From NCBI GenBank assembly GCA_900553155.1, contig USCM01000001.1, forward strand, positions 1 to 44,237: 44,237 bases of DNA. The letters run 5' to 3'. A model generated the notes under the pieces. It did no database searches, was not told where the DNA came from, and worked only from the letters and a program-made list of their open reading frames with translations. Below, in pieces: positions 8,646 to 16,890 of this stretch (position 1 is the first letter of the stretch; every line of letters starts with the position of its first letter). The translations under genes and the position numbers were made by a program. This stretch comes from an uncultured Prevotella sp. Lineage in GTDB: Bacteria > Bacteroidota > Bacteroidia > Bacteroidales > Bacteroidaceae.

Positions 8646-9494
8646 GAAAGTGTTGTTGGAAGTATAGGTTGTAGAAAAAAGTTTTGTTATTATGAAATAA
8701 AGTGGCAAAGTACCAGTTTACACCTTATACCATTGATTATCAAAGGGTTAAAGACTGTCACTTCGTCGTTTCAGAATGGCTATCTGCCAGGCTATCTGTC
8801 AGCCTATCTGCCAGGAGGATTATTATATTAGGCCCATGCGATATTGAGAAGAGAATAAACTGGGGGTTGCTGGGGAGAATGGCGTCTGGATGTTCGTGTA
8901 ATGGACGTATAATGTATTGGTTCGTGTAATGAACGTATAATTTTACTTGTAGATATTTGCTTGGAGTTCCCTTGCTTTTAGTTCCCACGGAACTCACAGA
9001 TGACACAGAAGCCTACGGGCTTAAGCTTTAGGAATCCACAGAATAGCCTACGCTTCGCGAGGCATGAACTCACAGAATTGATTGCTTGTGTAGCGTCTAC
9101 ACGATAAAAACATTAACGTTCATTACACGATAGAAACATTAACGTCCATTACACGAACCATATATATTATACGTCCATTACACGAACATTTGAGCCCAAC
9201 CCATAGCTTACCTAAGGCTATGTAGCTTCATTACCAAGCCTTTGTAACACCATTACCAAGCCTTTGTAATACCCCCAAAGGTTTATTGTCTCGCCCGGCT
9301 GACACTTTGCGGCACGCCACTGCCACATCGACTGGCAAAACTGGCAGATGCAGCACCAAAGTGGCAGCCGTTAAACCATTGGTTTACAGCCGCATACACA
9401 GATACTGGCACTTCTGCCTCTTTCTTTTAGAAATCCGTTTTGTTATTTGCTACTCACTCCCCTCCCTGTTGGGGAGAGGCTGGGGTGATGCATC
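8646..9494. other. Gene-free region with several short repeat families
   Basis: About 850 bases in which no believable gene is seen; short open frames here run through repeats and lack coding character. It holds a 12-base unit (GCTATCTGCCAG) three times in tandem at 8779-8814 and a 22-base unit twice at 9229-9272. It also holds scattered ACAGAA/CACAGA motifs around 8990-9080, a cluster of 15-base motifs in both orientations (listed separately), and a CTCCCC/GGGGAG hairpin at about 9457-9477 just past the histidine kinase stop. That hairpin may end the kinase transcript, although no T-run follows. Confidence 0.6.
8891..9188. repeat. Cluster of five 15-base motifs in opposing orientation
   Basis: The motif TCGTGTAATGGACGT and its close variant occur at 8894-8908 and 8922-8936. 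The reverse complement ACGTCCATTACACGA (or a one-base variant) occurs at 9116-9130, 9142-9156 and 9171-9185. A shortened copy inside a palindrome GTGTAG/CTACAC lies near 9088-9104. The left pair and the right pair form an imperfect inverted repeat of about 45 bases around a core of roughly 230 bases. Confidence 0.7.
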
Positions 9495-11072
9495 CTACAA
9501 TATCATGAGGAACCTTGCCCCGTCCTTATAGCTCTCGTCGAGCTTTATCTCTGCCCCAAGCTTACGGGCAATGGTGCAGCAGATGTGCAAGCCGAGACCC
9601 GAGCCTTGTACAAGGTTGTTGGCCTTCTTGTAGCGCTTGAATATCTCTTTGGCCTGTCCAACGGGGATGCCGTCGCCGGTATCCGTAACCGAGAAGGTAA
9701 GTCTGCCCGGTGTCTCCGTGGTAGATAGGTGCAAATGTATCTTACCCTGGATAGTGTGCTTGCAAGCATTGGTAAGCAGATTGACGAGCACTTGCTGGAT
9801 GCGACGGCTATCCGACTCGATGGTATAGTTGTCCTCCACTTCCGACGTGAAGTACATCCTCACCTGCCCCTGCTTTCTAAGCTCTGCCATCTGTATGGCG
9901 TCACGGCACACACAGTTTACGGCAACGCTGCCAATCTGCACACGGTAGTTGCCATGCTCGACGTCGGTAAGGTCCATAACGTCGTCGATAATCATCGACA
10001 ACATATTGAAGCTGTTGTATATGTACTCGAAAAACTCGTTCTTCTCGTCCTCCGTGTAGCTGCCGTCGGGCATACAAAGCAGTTGGGAGAATCCATATAG
10101 GGCGTTGAGCGGAGTGCGTATCTCGTGCGTCATGTTCTGCAGCATAACGGTCTTGGCTTTGTTAGCCTCGATGTTCTCGCGCAGCTCGGCTATACGGTCT
10201 ATCTCCTCACGCTTTTCTACAGATATGTCCTTAACGGTGGCAACGATGTGATGGATAGAGCCATCGGTGTCGCGGTCGCATACGGTGATGGTTAGCTCGA
10301 CATACTCGAACGACACACCACGATACTGCATGGTGATGAAGTTGCGGTTGCGCATACGCTCGTCAAGAGTGGCGAAATCGATAAATGCCAACATCCTTTC
10401 CCTGTCTTCCGCGTTGCAAAGGAGGTTCGGGTAAACCAACTTTGAAGTGGAGAAGCATCCCGAATGTGGAAGATCTCTTGCAAACTGTGGCAGATTGTTG
10501 ATATACGAGGTGTACGTGTCGTTCTTAACATCTATATAATAGATGGCAGCGTAGGTGTTGGCAAAGGAGTTGACAACCTGCAGGTCTTGCTGGCGCTGCT
10601 TCTCTATGTCTGTTACATCGTAGTGGTAGCCCTCAAGAATCTTGTTGCCATCCTCGTCCTTATAGCCAGTACCGCCACAACGGATATAGCGAAGCCCCAA
10701 TGTAGGGTGTTTCCACTTATACGTAAGCTCGGTACTCTTGCCGTCCTTCAAGTCTTGTATGTATTGACGTGTACGTGGCAATTCGTCACGGCATACTCGT
10801 ACGCCCCAAGCCTTGTACATATCTTCGGGCGTCATGTCGCTGTCGGGCGCAACGCCCAACAGCCTAAGCATATTGGTATCGGCATACAAGCGAGGTTCTT
10901 TACCTTCGGGCATAATTATGCGCCAGATGCCCATCGAAGCCGAACTGAGCACCTGCATAATCTTGTCCGTATGCATAATCTTGTCCGTATGTATTACAGA
11001 ACGGTTGGCATTACTCTTAGCACATAAATTAGATTTACCATCAGAACCACCGGTTGTTGTAGTCTGCTCCAT
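9495..11072 (-). CDS. PAS-domain sensor histidine kinase
   Basis: This 525-residue protein has no obvious membrane segment, so it is probably a cytosolic sensor. PAS-like folds cover about 40-165 (MGIWRIIMPEG through GYHYDVTD) and about 170-290. A helical linker leads to the HisKA domain, with phospho-acceptor His316 in NMTHEIRTPLNALYGF. The ATPase domain follows, with RIQQVLVNLLTNACKHT (N box), VTDTGDGIP (G1) and GSGLGLHI (G2). No receiver domain is fused and no response regulator lies nearby, so the partner is unknown. An 18-base tandem duplication gives HTDKIM twice near residues 29-40. The PfkB kinase gene ends 75 bases upstream on the same strand, so co-transcription is possible. Confidence 0.9.
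   Translation of the reverse strand: MEQTTTTGGSDGKSNLCAKSNANRSVIHTDKIMHTDKIMQVLSSASMGIWRIIMPEGKEPRLYADTNMLRLLGVAPDSDMTPEDMYKAWGVRVCRDELPRTRQYIQDLKDGKSTELTYKWKHPTLGLRYIRCGGTGYKDEDGNKILEGYHYDVTDIEKQRQQDLQVVNSFANTYAAIYYIDVKNDTYTSYINNLPQFARDLPHSGCFSTSKLVYPNLLCNAEDRERMLAFIDFATLDERMRNRNFITMQYRGVSFEYVELTITVCDRDTDGSIHHIVATVKDISVEKREEIDRIAELRENIEANKAKTVMLQNMTHEIRTPLNALYGFSQLLCMPDGSYTEDEKNEFFEYIYNSFNMLSMIIDDVMDLTDVEHGNYRVQIGSVAVNCVCRDAIQMAELRKQGQVRMYFTSEVEDNYTIESDSRRIQQVLVNLLTNACKHTIQGKIHLHLSTTETPGRLTFSVTDTGDGIPVGQAKEIFKRYKKANNLVQGSGLGLHICCTIARKLGAEIKLDESYKDGARFLMIL
10956..10991 (-). repeat. 18-base tandem duplication in the histidine kinase gene
   Basis: CATAATCTTGTCCGTATG occurs twice head to tail and adds six residues (HTDKIM twice) before the first PAS domain without shifting the frame. 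The unit repeats exactly, which suggests a recent slippage event. Confidence 0.9.
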
Positions 11073-11147
11073 CGTTATCAGTTATATAGTTATTGTTGTT
11101 GTTATAATGGTTGTTATAATAGTCTTGTCTGTCCGTCTTATCCTGTG

Positions 11148-12020
11148 TTATTGTGCCATCACGCGTCGCACGTCGTCTATGTCACGGTCGAATGGTCCGC
11201 TGTGCTCAAGCTTAAGCGTGCACATAGCCGCTGCAAACTTGCCCGATTCCTCGAAGCCCATACCCTGGGCACGGCACCACAAGTAGCCAGCCGAGTAGGT
11301 GTCGCCACATCCCGTGGCATCCACTATCTCCTTTGGCTCATAAGCCGGTATGTCGTAGAACTTGCCGTCGGCAAGGATAATGCTGCCCTCGCTTCCGAGC
11401 GTAACGCACACTTCCTTTACACCCCACTCGGCAAGGCGCAGAGCGGCGGCACGTGGATCGGTAAACCCTGTTATCACCTCCATCTCGTGCTCGTTCACCT
11501 TGATGATGTCGGTGTGTGCAAGTATCTCGCGCTTCTCAGTCCAGTCGATAGGATAGACCTTCTCGCCGCGCACCTCACGCAGATAGCCTTGGGCATCAAT
11601 GGATATGCGGCCCTTTGTGGACAGATACTTCACCACGTCGGTAGAGAAGTCGTCGCTAAGGAGCGAGCCAAGATGGTATACACCGGCATTCACCTCTTGC
11701 ATCTCGTCGATAGTGAAGGGGTCGGCACGCTCTAATACACGCTGTGTGCGGTCGTTCTGGTTCTCGCCATACTTGTTCTCGAAGTACACGGTGTGTCTAC
11801 TGGGGTACACCTGCACGTCGATGCCAGCCTTTCGCATTTCCTCAACCGACTGCATCTCGCTCTCGCCCAACTTTGTTACGAGCTGAAACGAGACGTTCTG
11901 CGGCAGATGGCTGAACGCGTAAGAGAAATAAAACGATGTTCCGCCTGCCATGTATACGGTATGGCGCGGTGTTATAATCTTGTCTTTTGTGATGTGGCCT
12001 ATGCAGCAAATATCTTTCAT
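11148..12020 (-). CDS. PfkB/ribokinase-family carbohydrate kinase
   Basis: This is a 290-residue cytoplasmic kinase. The N-terminal strand (CCIGHITKDKI) and GGTSFYFSYA fit the sugar-binding part. The second PfkB signature DATGCGDTYSAGYL is complete, with catalytic Asp240 after the anion-hole glycines. NEHE around 175 matches the magnesium-binding NxxE motif. The family phosphorylates sugars, nucleosides or sugar-like compounds with ATP; the substrate cannot be read from the sequence. It has a clear own promoter (12041-12071) and is followed by the histidine kinase gene. Confidence 0.88.
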   Translation of the reverse strand: MKDICCIGHITKDKIITPRHTVYMAGGTSFYFSYAFSHLPQNVSFQLVTKLGESEMQSVEEMRKAGIDVQVYPSRHTVYFENKYGENQNDRTQRVLERADPFTIDEMQEVNAGVYHLGSLLSDDFSTDVVKYLSTKGRISIDAQGYLREVRGEKVYPIDWTEKREILAHTDIIKVNEHEMEVITGFTDPRAAALRLAEWGVKEVCVTLGSEGSIILADGKFYDIPAYEPKEIVDATGCGDTYSAGYLWCRAQGMGFEESGKFAAAMCTLKLEHSGPFDRDIDDVRRVMAQ

Positions 12021-12040
12021 CTGTTATCTTTATTAGCCTA

Positions 12041-12071
12041 CAAAGGTACTGAAAATTAGTGGCATAGCAAA
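12041..12071 (-). promoter_or_regulatory. Promoter of the PfkB-kinase gene
   Basis: On the minus strand TTTG (12071-12068), 19 bases, then TACCTTTG (12048-12041) is a full match to the Bacteroidota promoter pattern. Transcription would start near 12034, leaving a leader of about 14 bases. Confidence 0.8.
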
Positions 12072-12115
12072 AATAATAAAATTCTTTAACGATACATTAA
12101 GGACAAAACTATGGC

Positions 12116-13939
12116 TCAGAAGCCACTGGCCGACTCAAACCGCAGCCTCTCTCCCGTTACGGGATGCCTAAACTCCACCATTGCCGCATGCAGATACATA
12201 CGCGAGGTATGGCAGCCGTGCCCGTAGAGGGGGTCGCCAAGGATGGGACAAGCAAGACCCTCGTTGTGTGCGCAGTGCACACGCAGCTGATGCGTCCTGC
12301 CCGTAAGCGGATACAGCGACACGAGGGTACCGCCGTTGGGCATAAGGCGCTCTATACGATAATAGGTAAGGGCTGTCTTGCCGTTGTCGAAGTCGACACG
12401 CTGACGTGGCCTGTCCATGATGTCGGCAATGAGGGGCAGCGATATTCTGCCCTCCCTTCCGTTATGCGATACGCTGAGCCACTTGGAGCCTGGAGCGCCA
12501 CACAGCACCGACGGCTTGCCGTCGAGCACAGCCTCGTAGCGCTTCTTAACCTCCCTTGAGGCAAACTGGCGTTGCAACTCGATGTAAGCCTCATCGTTGA
12601 GGGCAAGCACAAGGAGTCCGCTGGTGTCCATATCAAGACGATGAACGGCTTTGGGGAGTTGGGAGTTGAGAGTTGAGAGTTGAGAGTTGGGAGTTGGGAG
12701 TTTTGGATTATGGGGGTTGAGTTGGGAGTTTTTAGTTAGGTATTGGCGTACATATTCCTCTACATCCAATGCCACATTGTCATCAGCATGTGCAACATTA
12801 CCATTCAATGCCACATCGCCACCAACCACAGCCTTGCCCGGAACCGACAGCATACCAGCTGGCTTATCCACCACTATTATAGTGTCGTCCTCGTATACGA
12901 TGCGTGGCACGTCATTGGTCTTGGGCTGCGCCAACGGATTTGGCTCCACATCCAGTCCGCGCAGCATGTGCGTAAGTATGGGCAGACACTTGGAGCGGCA
13001 AGCCGGATAATAATGCAAGTGGTGGCGTATCTCTTGCTTGGGCGAGTCGCCCCACCAGAACTCAGCCATGCACACCGGCTCCAAACCATTGGCATAGGCA
13101 TACTGCAGGAGCTTTGGCGCGCAGCAATCGCCCGACCCTGCCGGCGGCATTGCGTTGATAGTCTCGCCGAATATATCGACAAGGTCGCGCTCCTCACCAT
13201 TGGCGTTGAGCATACGGTATTGGCTGAACAGCCATTGCTGCAAGGCATCGCTCATCTCACGGCGTTGGCGGCGCAGGGCATCAACACGAGCCTCGTGCTC
13301 TGCCAACGGGCGGCGCAACTGGTCGAGCGTGGCGGTGCATTGCTGCTTCAGGCGGCGCTGCTCTGCCTTGAGGTGCTGACTCTCGTGCACCATTGCTGCC
13401 TTTTCCTCGGCAGTAAGAGGCTTGCCTCCTTGCTCTGCCTCGTGCCGGCGGGCATCTCTCTGCCTTTTAGCCTCAGCCACACGGCAGCGCATCTGCTCAA
13501 TCGATTGTTCGATATGTAGTTTAGCATCCTCGTATTCGGAGCGTTGGGCAAGGTATGTGTCCGATTTCTGCAGGGCGTCAATCTCCTTGTTAAGAGCCGA
13601 TATTGCCCTCTCCTCCGTCTTGAAGTGTCCGTCGGGCTGTTGCGCGTCGAACACTGGCGGCACAAAATATCCCCAGTCGTTGCGACCTGCAAGCAATCCA
13701 GAGTAAGCTGCAAGGAAACCGATGTTTTCACTTTTCACTTTTCCCTTTTCCCTTACACACAGCACCCCGAACATCTTTCCCGGTCCCTTCTCGTCCTTCC
13801 ACACTCCACTCTCCTCTATATATCGCTGCACCTCCTTGGCGGCAGCGATGCACAGCGGATGCGGTTCGTAGCAAAAGGGGTATGTGAATTGGCGGGGTGG
13901 CTGAATACCAGTATATAAAGGATGTACTAAATCACTCAT
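12116..13939 (-). CDS. RluA-family pseudouridine synthase with long N-terminal extension
   Basis: This 607-residue protein has a C-terminal RluA-type catalytic domain, which isomerises uridine in RNA. The domain begins near IVYEDDTIIVVDKPAGMLSVPGK, carries the HRLDMDTSGLLVLA motif with catalytic Asp436, and ends with LYPLTGRTHQLRVH. The first 340 residues hold a long charged coiled coil (about 115-235) and a Cys-containing region (GSGDCCAPKLLQYAYANGL), which I know from larger Bacteroidota members of this family. Residues about 403-428 come from an in-frame simple-repeat array placed just before the catalytic motif. The gene start overlaps the end of the AAA-ATPase gene by 8 bases, so the two are translationally linked. 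RNA target unknown. Confidence 0.88.
   Translation of the reverse strand: MSDLVHPLYTGIQPPRQFTYPFCYEPHPLCIAAAKEVQRYIEESGVWKDEKGPGKMFGVLCVREKGKVKSENIGFLAAYSGLLAGRNDWGYFVPPVFDAQQPDGHFKTEERAISALNKEIDALQKSDTYLAQRSEYEDAKLHIEQSIEQMRCRVAEAKRQRDARRHEAEQGGKPLTAEEKAAMVHESQHLKAEQRRLKQQCTATLDQLRRPLAEHEARVDALRRQRREMSDALQQWLFSQYRMLNANGEERDLVDIFGETINAMPPAGSGDCCAPKLLQYAYANGLEPVCMAEFWWGDSPKQEIRHHLHYYPACRSKCLPILTHMLRGLDVEPNPLAQPKTNDVPRIVYEDDTIIVVDKPAGMLSVPGKAVVGGDVALNGNVAHADDNVALDVEEYVRQYLTKNSQLNPHNPKLPTPNSQLSTLNSQLPKAVHRLDMDTSGLLVLALNDEAYIELQRQFASREVKKRYEAVLDGKPSVLCGAPGSKWLSVSHNGREGRISLPLIADIMDRPRQRVDFDNGKTALTYYRIERLMPNGGTLVSLYPLTGRTHQLRVHCAHNEGLACPILGDPLYGHGCHTSRMYLHAAMVEFRHPVTGERLRFESASGF
12655..12732 (-). 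repeat. ACTC-type simple repeat inside the RluA-family gene
   Basis: The minus strand reads repeated 7-base units AACTCYC, which translate into a low-complexity run including NSQLSTLNSQL. The length keeps the reading frame. This is the same kind of repeat as seen in the gltB-gltD spacer, but lying within a gene. Confidence 0.85.
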
Positions 13940-15521
13940 TGTTATTGTTCTTTGTCTGTGTACCAGAAACCTTCCATTCTACAATATTATGTTCCTTATC
14001 CACATCGAAGTTTATACCAACCTTTACCACGTCCTTTCCACTTAAAGCGAAAGCCTCGGCATACTTGCGGTCTTCTATCTGGACAAGAGCCTCATCAGCC
14101 GACTTACCGAACTTTAGTTCCATAACATATACATAACGCTCCGTCTCTAATGTTATGTCGGTACGACCACGCGACGTGTGTTGCTCTACTGTTATACGAT
14201 ATGGTGTGAGGAGCGAAAAGATTACATACATCATCTGTTGATAATGTCCCTCGTATGCTGTATTGTCACAATAAGGCACCGTCTCAAGGAAGGTTTGCAG
14301 CAATCTCAAAGCACCGGATATGTCGCCATTGTTTATACAGCGCGACATATTGGCTATAACAACACGTCCCTCCACCACTTCTTCGCCGAGGAAGTTGGGC
14401 AGCAAACTGCTGTAAAGCCCTACCCTAATCTCGTTGTTTGGAATATCAAGAGTATAGAGGTCGATATCCTCGTCATAATCCTTTATTGTAAGATAGCCAC
14501 TCTGATACAGCAACGGCACTATTGACGCCATTCTCTCCGTCGGTGCATCGAAAGAGGCAGAGTCGGCACGCATACCTCCAATATTTGAAGGCTTGAGGTT
14601 AAACTTGCGCATCATCTCTATGAGATAGGTAGGAGTGCCCGACCCGAACCAATACGACCCAAGACGTCCACTATCAAAACAGTTGAGCAAACTGAACGGA
14701 TTGAACACGTCGGCAGAGGGCCACGTAAAGTGGTAACCGTCGTATTGCAGGGTTAGACGTTGCAGAGTCTGCTCTTTGGTGAGTTGAAGGCGTTGGGCAA
14801 GGCTGTCCACATCATCCGACATATACGTTGTCAACTCGTCTTTGGTGATACCGCATATACCATCATAACGAGGGTCCATACTAATGTTGATGATATTGTT
14901 AAGCTCGCTAAATATGCTAACCTGCGAAAACTTTGTTATACCAGTAAGAAATACAAAACGCAGATACTGGTCGCAATCCTTTAGCGGACTAAAGAAGTTG
15001 CGCATCACATTGCGAAGCACAGGCAGATGTTCGTCCTCATGAACAACATCGAGCAACGGCGCGTCATACTCGTCAATAAGCACAACAACGGGTTTGCCTG
15101 TCTTGCTATAGACAGTCTTTATGAGATTTATCAGTCGGTCGTTGGCATTTGCCGGATGTTCGGCAATGCCGTATCTTAGCTCTTCGTCCATAAGACGATG
15201 GCCTAAAAAATCCTCCAACGCATCCCTATCCATATGCTTGCCACCCGCCATACTGAAGTGAAGCACCGGATATTGAATCCACTCTGTCTCAAGGTGTTCA
15301 ATGGCAAGACCCTCGAACAGCTCCTTGCGACCCTCGAAGTAGCTCTTCATAGTTGATACCAACAGCGACTTGCCGAATCGTCGTGGACGACTCAGGAAAA
15401 AGAACTTGCCGCTGCCGTGCGACATACGGTACACATACTCTGTCTTGTCGACATACAACATGTCCTTCTCGCGAATCTCCGAGAAGGTCTGCATACCTAT
15501 AGGATATAACTTCAGTGCCAT
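13932..15521 (-). CDS. AAA-ATPase-like protein with C-terminal DUF1703 nuclease-like domain
   Basis: This 529-residue protein belongs to the group often called AAA-ATPase-like/DUF1703 (PD-(D/E)XK superfamily), abundant in Bacteroidota. The N-terminal part carries MQTFSEIREKDMLYVDKT and a Walker A loop SRPRRFGKSLL with Lys51. VVVLIDEYDAPL near 145-156 is the Walker B region. The C-terminal part has GRTDITLE and VYVMELKF, the D...ExK arrangement of PD-(D/E)XK enzymes. No role has been firmly shown for these proteins; they occur in many copies per genome and may act in DNA metabolism or mobile-element biology. The ATG at 15521 starts the conserved MALKLYPIGMQTF sequence. Confidence 0.87.
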   Translation of the reverse strand: MALKLYPIGMQTFSEIREKDMLYVDKTEYVYRMSHGSGKFFFLSRPRRFGKSLLVSTMKSYFEGRKELFEGLAIEHLETEWIQYPVLHFSMAGGKHMDRDALEDFLGHRLMDEELRYGIAEHPANANDRLINLIKTVYSKTGKPVVVLIDEYDAPLLDVVHEDEHLPVLRNVMRNFFSPLKDCDQYLRFVFLTGITKFSQVSIFSELNNIINISMDPRYDGICGITKDELTTYMSDDVDSLAQRLQLTKEQTLQRLTLQYDGYHFTWPSADVFNPFSLLNCFDSGRLGSYWFGSGTPTYLIEMMRKFNLKPSNIGGMRADSASFDAPTERMASIVPLLYQSGYLTIKDYDEDIDLYTLDIPNNEIRVGLYSSLLPNFLGEEVVEGRVVIANMSRCINNGDISGALRLLQTFLETVPYCDNTAYEGHYQQMMYVIFSLLTPYRITVEQHTSRGRTDITLETERYVYVMELKFGKSADEALVQIEDRKYAEAFALSGKDVVKVGINFDVDKEHNIVEWKVSGTQTKNNNNE

Positions 15522-15670
15522 AAGAGTGGATGTTTGGATTTAATGACGCTAAGTTAGCGAGAATAATCCGAACGGCAAAATAATTAGCGACAATCTTTCA
15601 AACAGCGGCAAGTAGGTGGGGTTTAATGATATTTGTGGGCGTTATATTATGCTTTCTCGGTTTTTTTGCC

Positions 15671-15678
15671 TACATTTG
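15671..15678 (+). promoter_or_regulatory. -7 element of the pyrE promoter
   Basis: TACATTTG followed by C fits TAnnTTTG, 35 bases before the pyrE ATG. No matching -33 box at the normal distance is seen. Confidence 0.55.
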
Positions 15679-15712
15679 CATTTGAAAAAAACAACAAAAA
15701 ACAGATACAACT

Positions 15713-16345
15713 ATGAGTACATTGAAAAAGAGCTTTGCATCTAAACTTCTTGAAGTAAAGGCCATTAAGCTTCAGCCTAACGACCCGTTCACATGGGCAT
15801 CTGGCTGGAAGTCGCCTATCTATACCGACAACCGCAAGACCTTGGCTTATCCCGAGCTGCGCTCGTTTGTCAAGCAGGAGTTGGTACACCTCATCCACGA
15901 AGAGTTTCCGGAGGCCAATGCCGTTGCCGGTGTTGCCACTGGCGCTATCGCCCAGGGCGCTCTCGTAGCCGACGAGTTGCTGTTGCCTTACTGCTATGTT
16001 CGTCCAAAGCCGAAGGATCACGGTATGGGCAACCAGATTGAGGGCACTATCCCTGAGGGTGCAAAGGTAGTGGTTGTGGAAGACCTTATCTCTACCGGCG
16101 GCTCGTCGCTTAAGGCTGTCGACGCTCTGCGCAAGGCTGGCTACGAGGTTGTAGGTATGGTGGCAAGCTACACCTATGGCTTCCCTGTTGCCGAGGAGGC
16201 TTTCAAGGCTGCCAACGTGCGCCTCGTTACCCTTTCCGACTACGAGCACACCACTGCTATCGCTGCCGAGACTGGCTACATCAAGAAGGAAGATCTTGAG
16301 GTGTTGGCAGAATGGCGCAAGGATCCAGCCAACTGGAAGAAGTAA
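15713..16345 (+). CDS. pyrE: Orotate phosphoribosyltransferase
   Basis: This enzyme joins orotate to PRPP to make orotidine 5'-phosphate in pyrimidine synthesis. The 210-residue length is typical. The orotate/PRPP loop is seen at FTWASGWKSPIYTDNRK near the N-terminus, GVATGAIAQGALVADEL in the middle, and the PRPP-binding motif VVVVEDLISTGGSS at about 117-130. The next gene, a SRPBCC protein, starts 26 bases downstream, and this pairing is usual in Bacteroidales. Confidence 0.96.
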   Translation: MSTLKKSFASKLLEVKAIKLQPNDPFTWASGWKSPIYTDNRKTLAYPELRSFVKQELVHLIHEEFPEANAVAGVATGAIAQGALVADELLLPYCYVRPKPKDHGMGNQIEGTIPEGAKVVVVEDLISTGGSSLKAVDALRKAGYEVVGMVASYTYGFPVAEEAFKAANVRLVTLSDYEHTTAIAAETGYIKKEDLEVLAEWRKDPANWKK

Positions 16346-16371
16346 GAAGAAAAACCGAGTAAGAAAACAAT

Positions 16372-16824
16372 ATGACAACATTCGAAAGTTCAATACGACA
16401 GATTCCGTTTCCTCAGCAGAATGTATACGATAAGCTGAGCGACCTCAACAACCTGCAAAAGCTTAAGGAACGCTATGCCCTGATGAAGGACTCTATGCCG
16501 GAAGAGGCTCGCAAGCAGGCTGAGAAGATACAGGATCTGGAGTTTGACCAGGACTCGCTGTCGGTCAACGTGCCACCGGTGGGCAGCATCAAGCTGCGCG
16601 TGGTGAACCGCGAAGAGCCGAAGTGCATCAAGTTTGAAACCGAGCAAAGCCCAATCCCCTTCAACTTCTGGATTCAGATTTTGCCCGTTACATCCACAAC
16701 ATGCAAGATGAAGCTCACCATCAAGGCGGAGCTAAATATCTTCATCAAGCAGATGGTGAAGAAACCATTGCAGGAAGGCATCGAGAAGATTGCCGATGTT
16801 CTGCAGATGATTCAGTATAACTAA
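16372..16824 (+). CDS. SRPBCC-fold (START-like) protein, function unknown
   Basis: This 150-residue protein opens with FESSIRQIPFPQQNVYDKLSD, the usual first strand and helix of SRPBCC/polyketide-cyclase-like folds. A long C-terminal helix (QMVKKPLQEGIEKIADVLQ) would close the ligand cavity. There is no signal peptide. The family binds hydrophobic ligands; no substrate is known to me for this member. It is cotranscribed with pyrE (26-base gap) and precedes argH; the same trio occurs in many Bacteroidales. Confidence 0.78.
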   Translation: MTTFESSIRQIPFPQQNVYDKLSDLNNLQKLKERYALMKDSMPEEARKQAEKIQDLEFDQDSLSVNVPPVGSIKLRVVNREEPKCIKFETEQSPIPFNFWIQILPVTSTTCKMKLTIKAELNIFIKQMVKKPLQEGIEKIADVLQMIQYN

Positions 16825-16831
16825 CAAATAA

Positions 16832-16873
16832 GAGGGTGTGTCAAGTACGTTTTCATACTTTTGACACACCCTC
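16832..16873 (+). terminator. Hairpin between the pyrE unit and argH
   Basis: GAGGGTGTGTCAA (16832-16844) pairs perfectly with TTGACACACCCTC (16861-16873), with a GTA/TAC extension inside. No T-run follows on either strand, so it may be an attenuating or RNA-stabilising structure rather than a simple terminator. It lies 7 bases past the SRPBCC stop and 18 bases before the argH ATG. Confidence 0.55.
16856..16863 (+). promoter_or_regulatory. Possible -7 element for argH inside the hairpin
   Basis: TACTTTTG fits TAnnTTTG and would start transcription near 16870, about 20 bases before the argH ATG. It overlaps the right arm of the hairpin, and no -33 box is evident. This is a weak call. Confidence 0.3.
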
Positions 16874-16890
16874 ATACGAACTTTATAATT

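Noticed and set aside
8702..8929. 75-codon frame starting with GTG after gltD
   Set aside because: It runs through the 12-base tandem repeats and one of the 15-base motifs, so its residues come from repeats rather than a conserved protein.
9495..11072. Histidine kinase as a hybrid two-component system
   Set aside because: The protein ends right after the ATPase domain; no receiver, helix-turn-helix or two-component regulator sequences follow.
12743..13519. Plus-strand frame of 258 codons opposite the RluA-type gene
   Set aside because: It crosses the coiled-coil part of the real gene, and the translation lacks any domain or good start context.
13932..15521. AAA-ATPase/DUF1703 gene as part of a phage-defence island
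   Set aside because: The family is spread through Bacteroidota genomes in many contexts; no other defence, recombinase or mobility gene lies near, so there is no support for such an island here.
16861..16890. N-terminal extension of argH from a TTG codon
   Set aside because: The ten extra residues would be coded by a hairpin arm and are not typical of ArgH; the ATG at 16891 gives the usual N-terminus.
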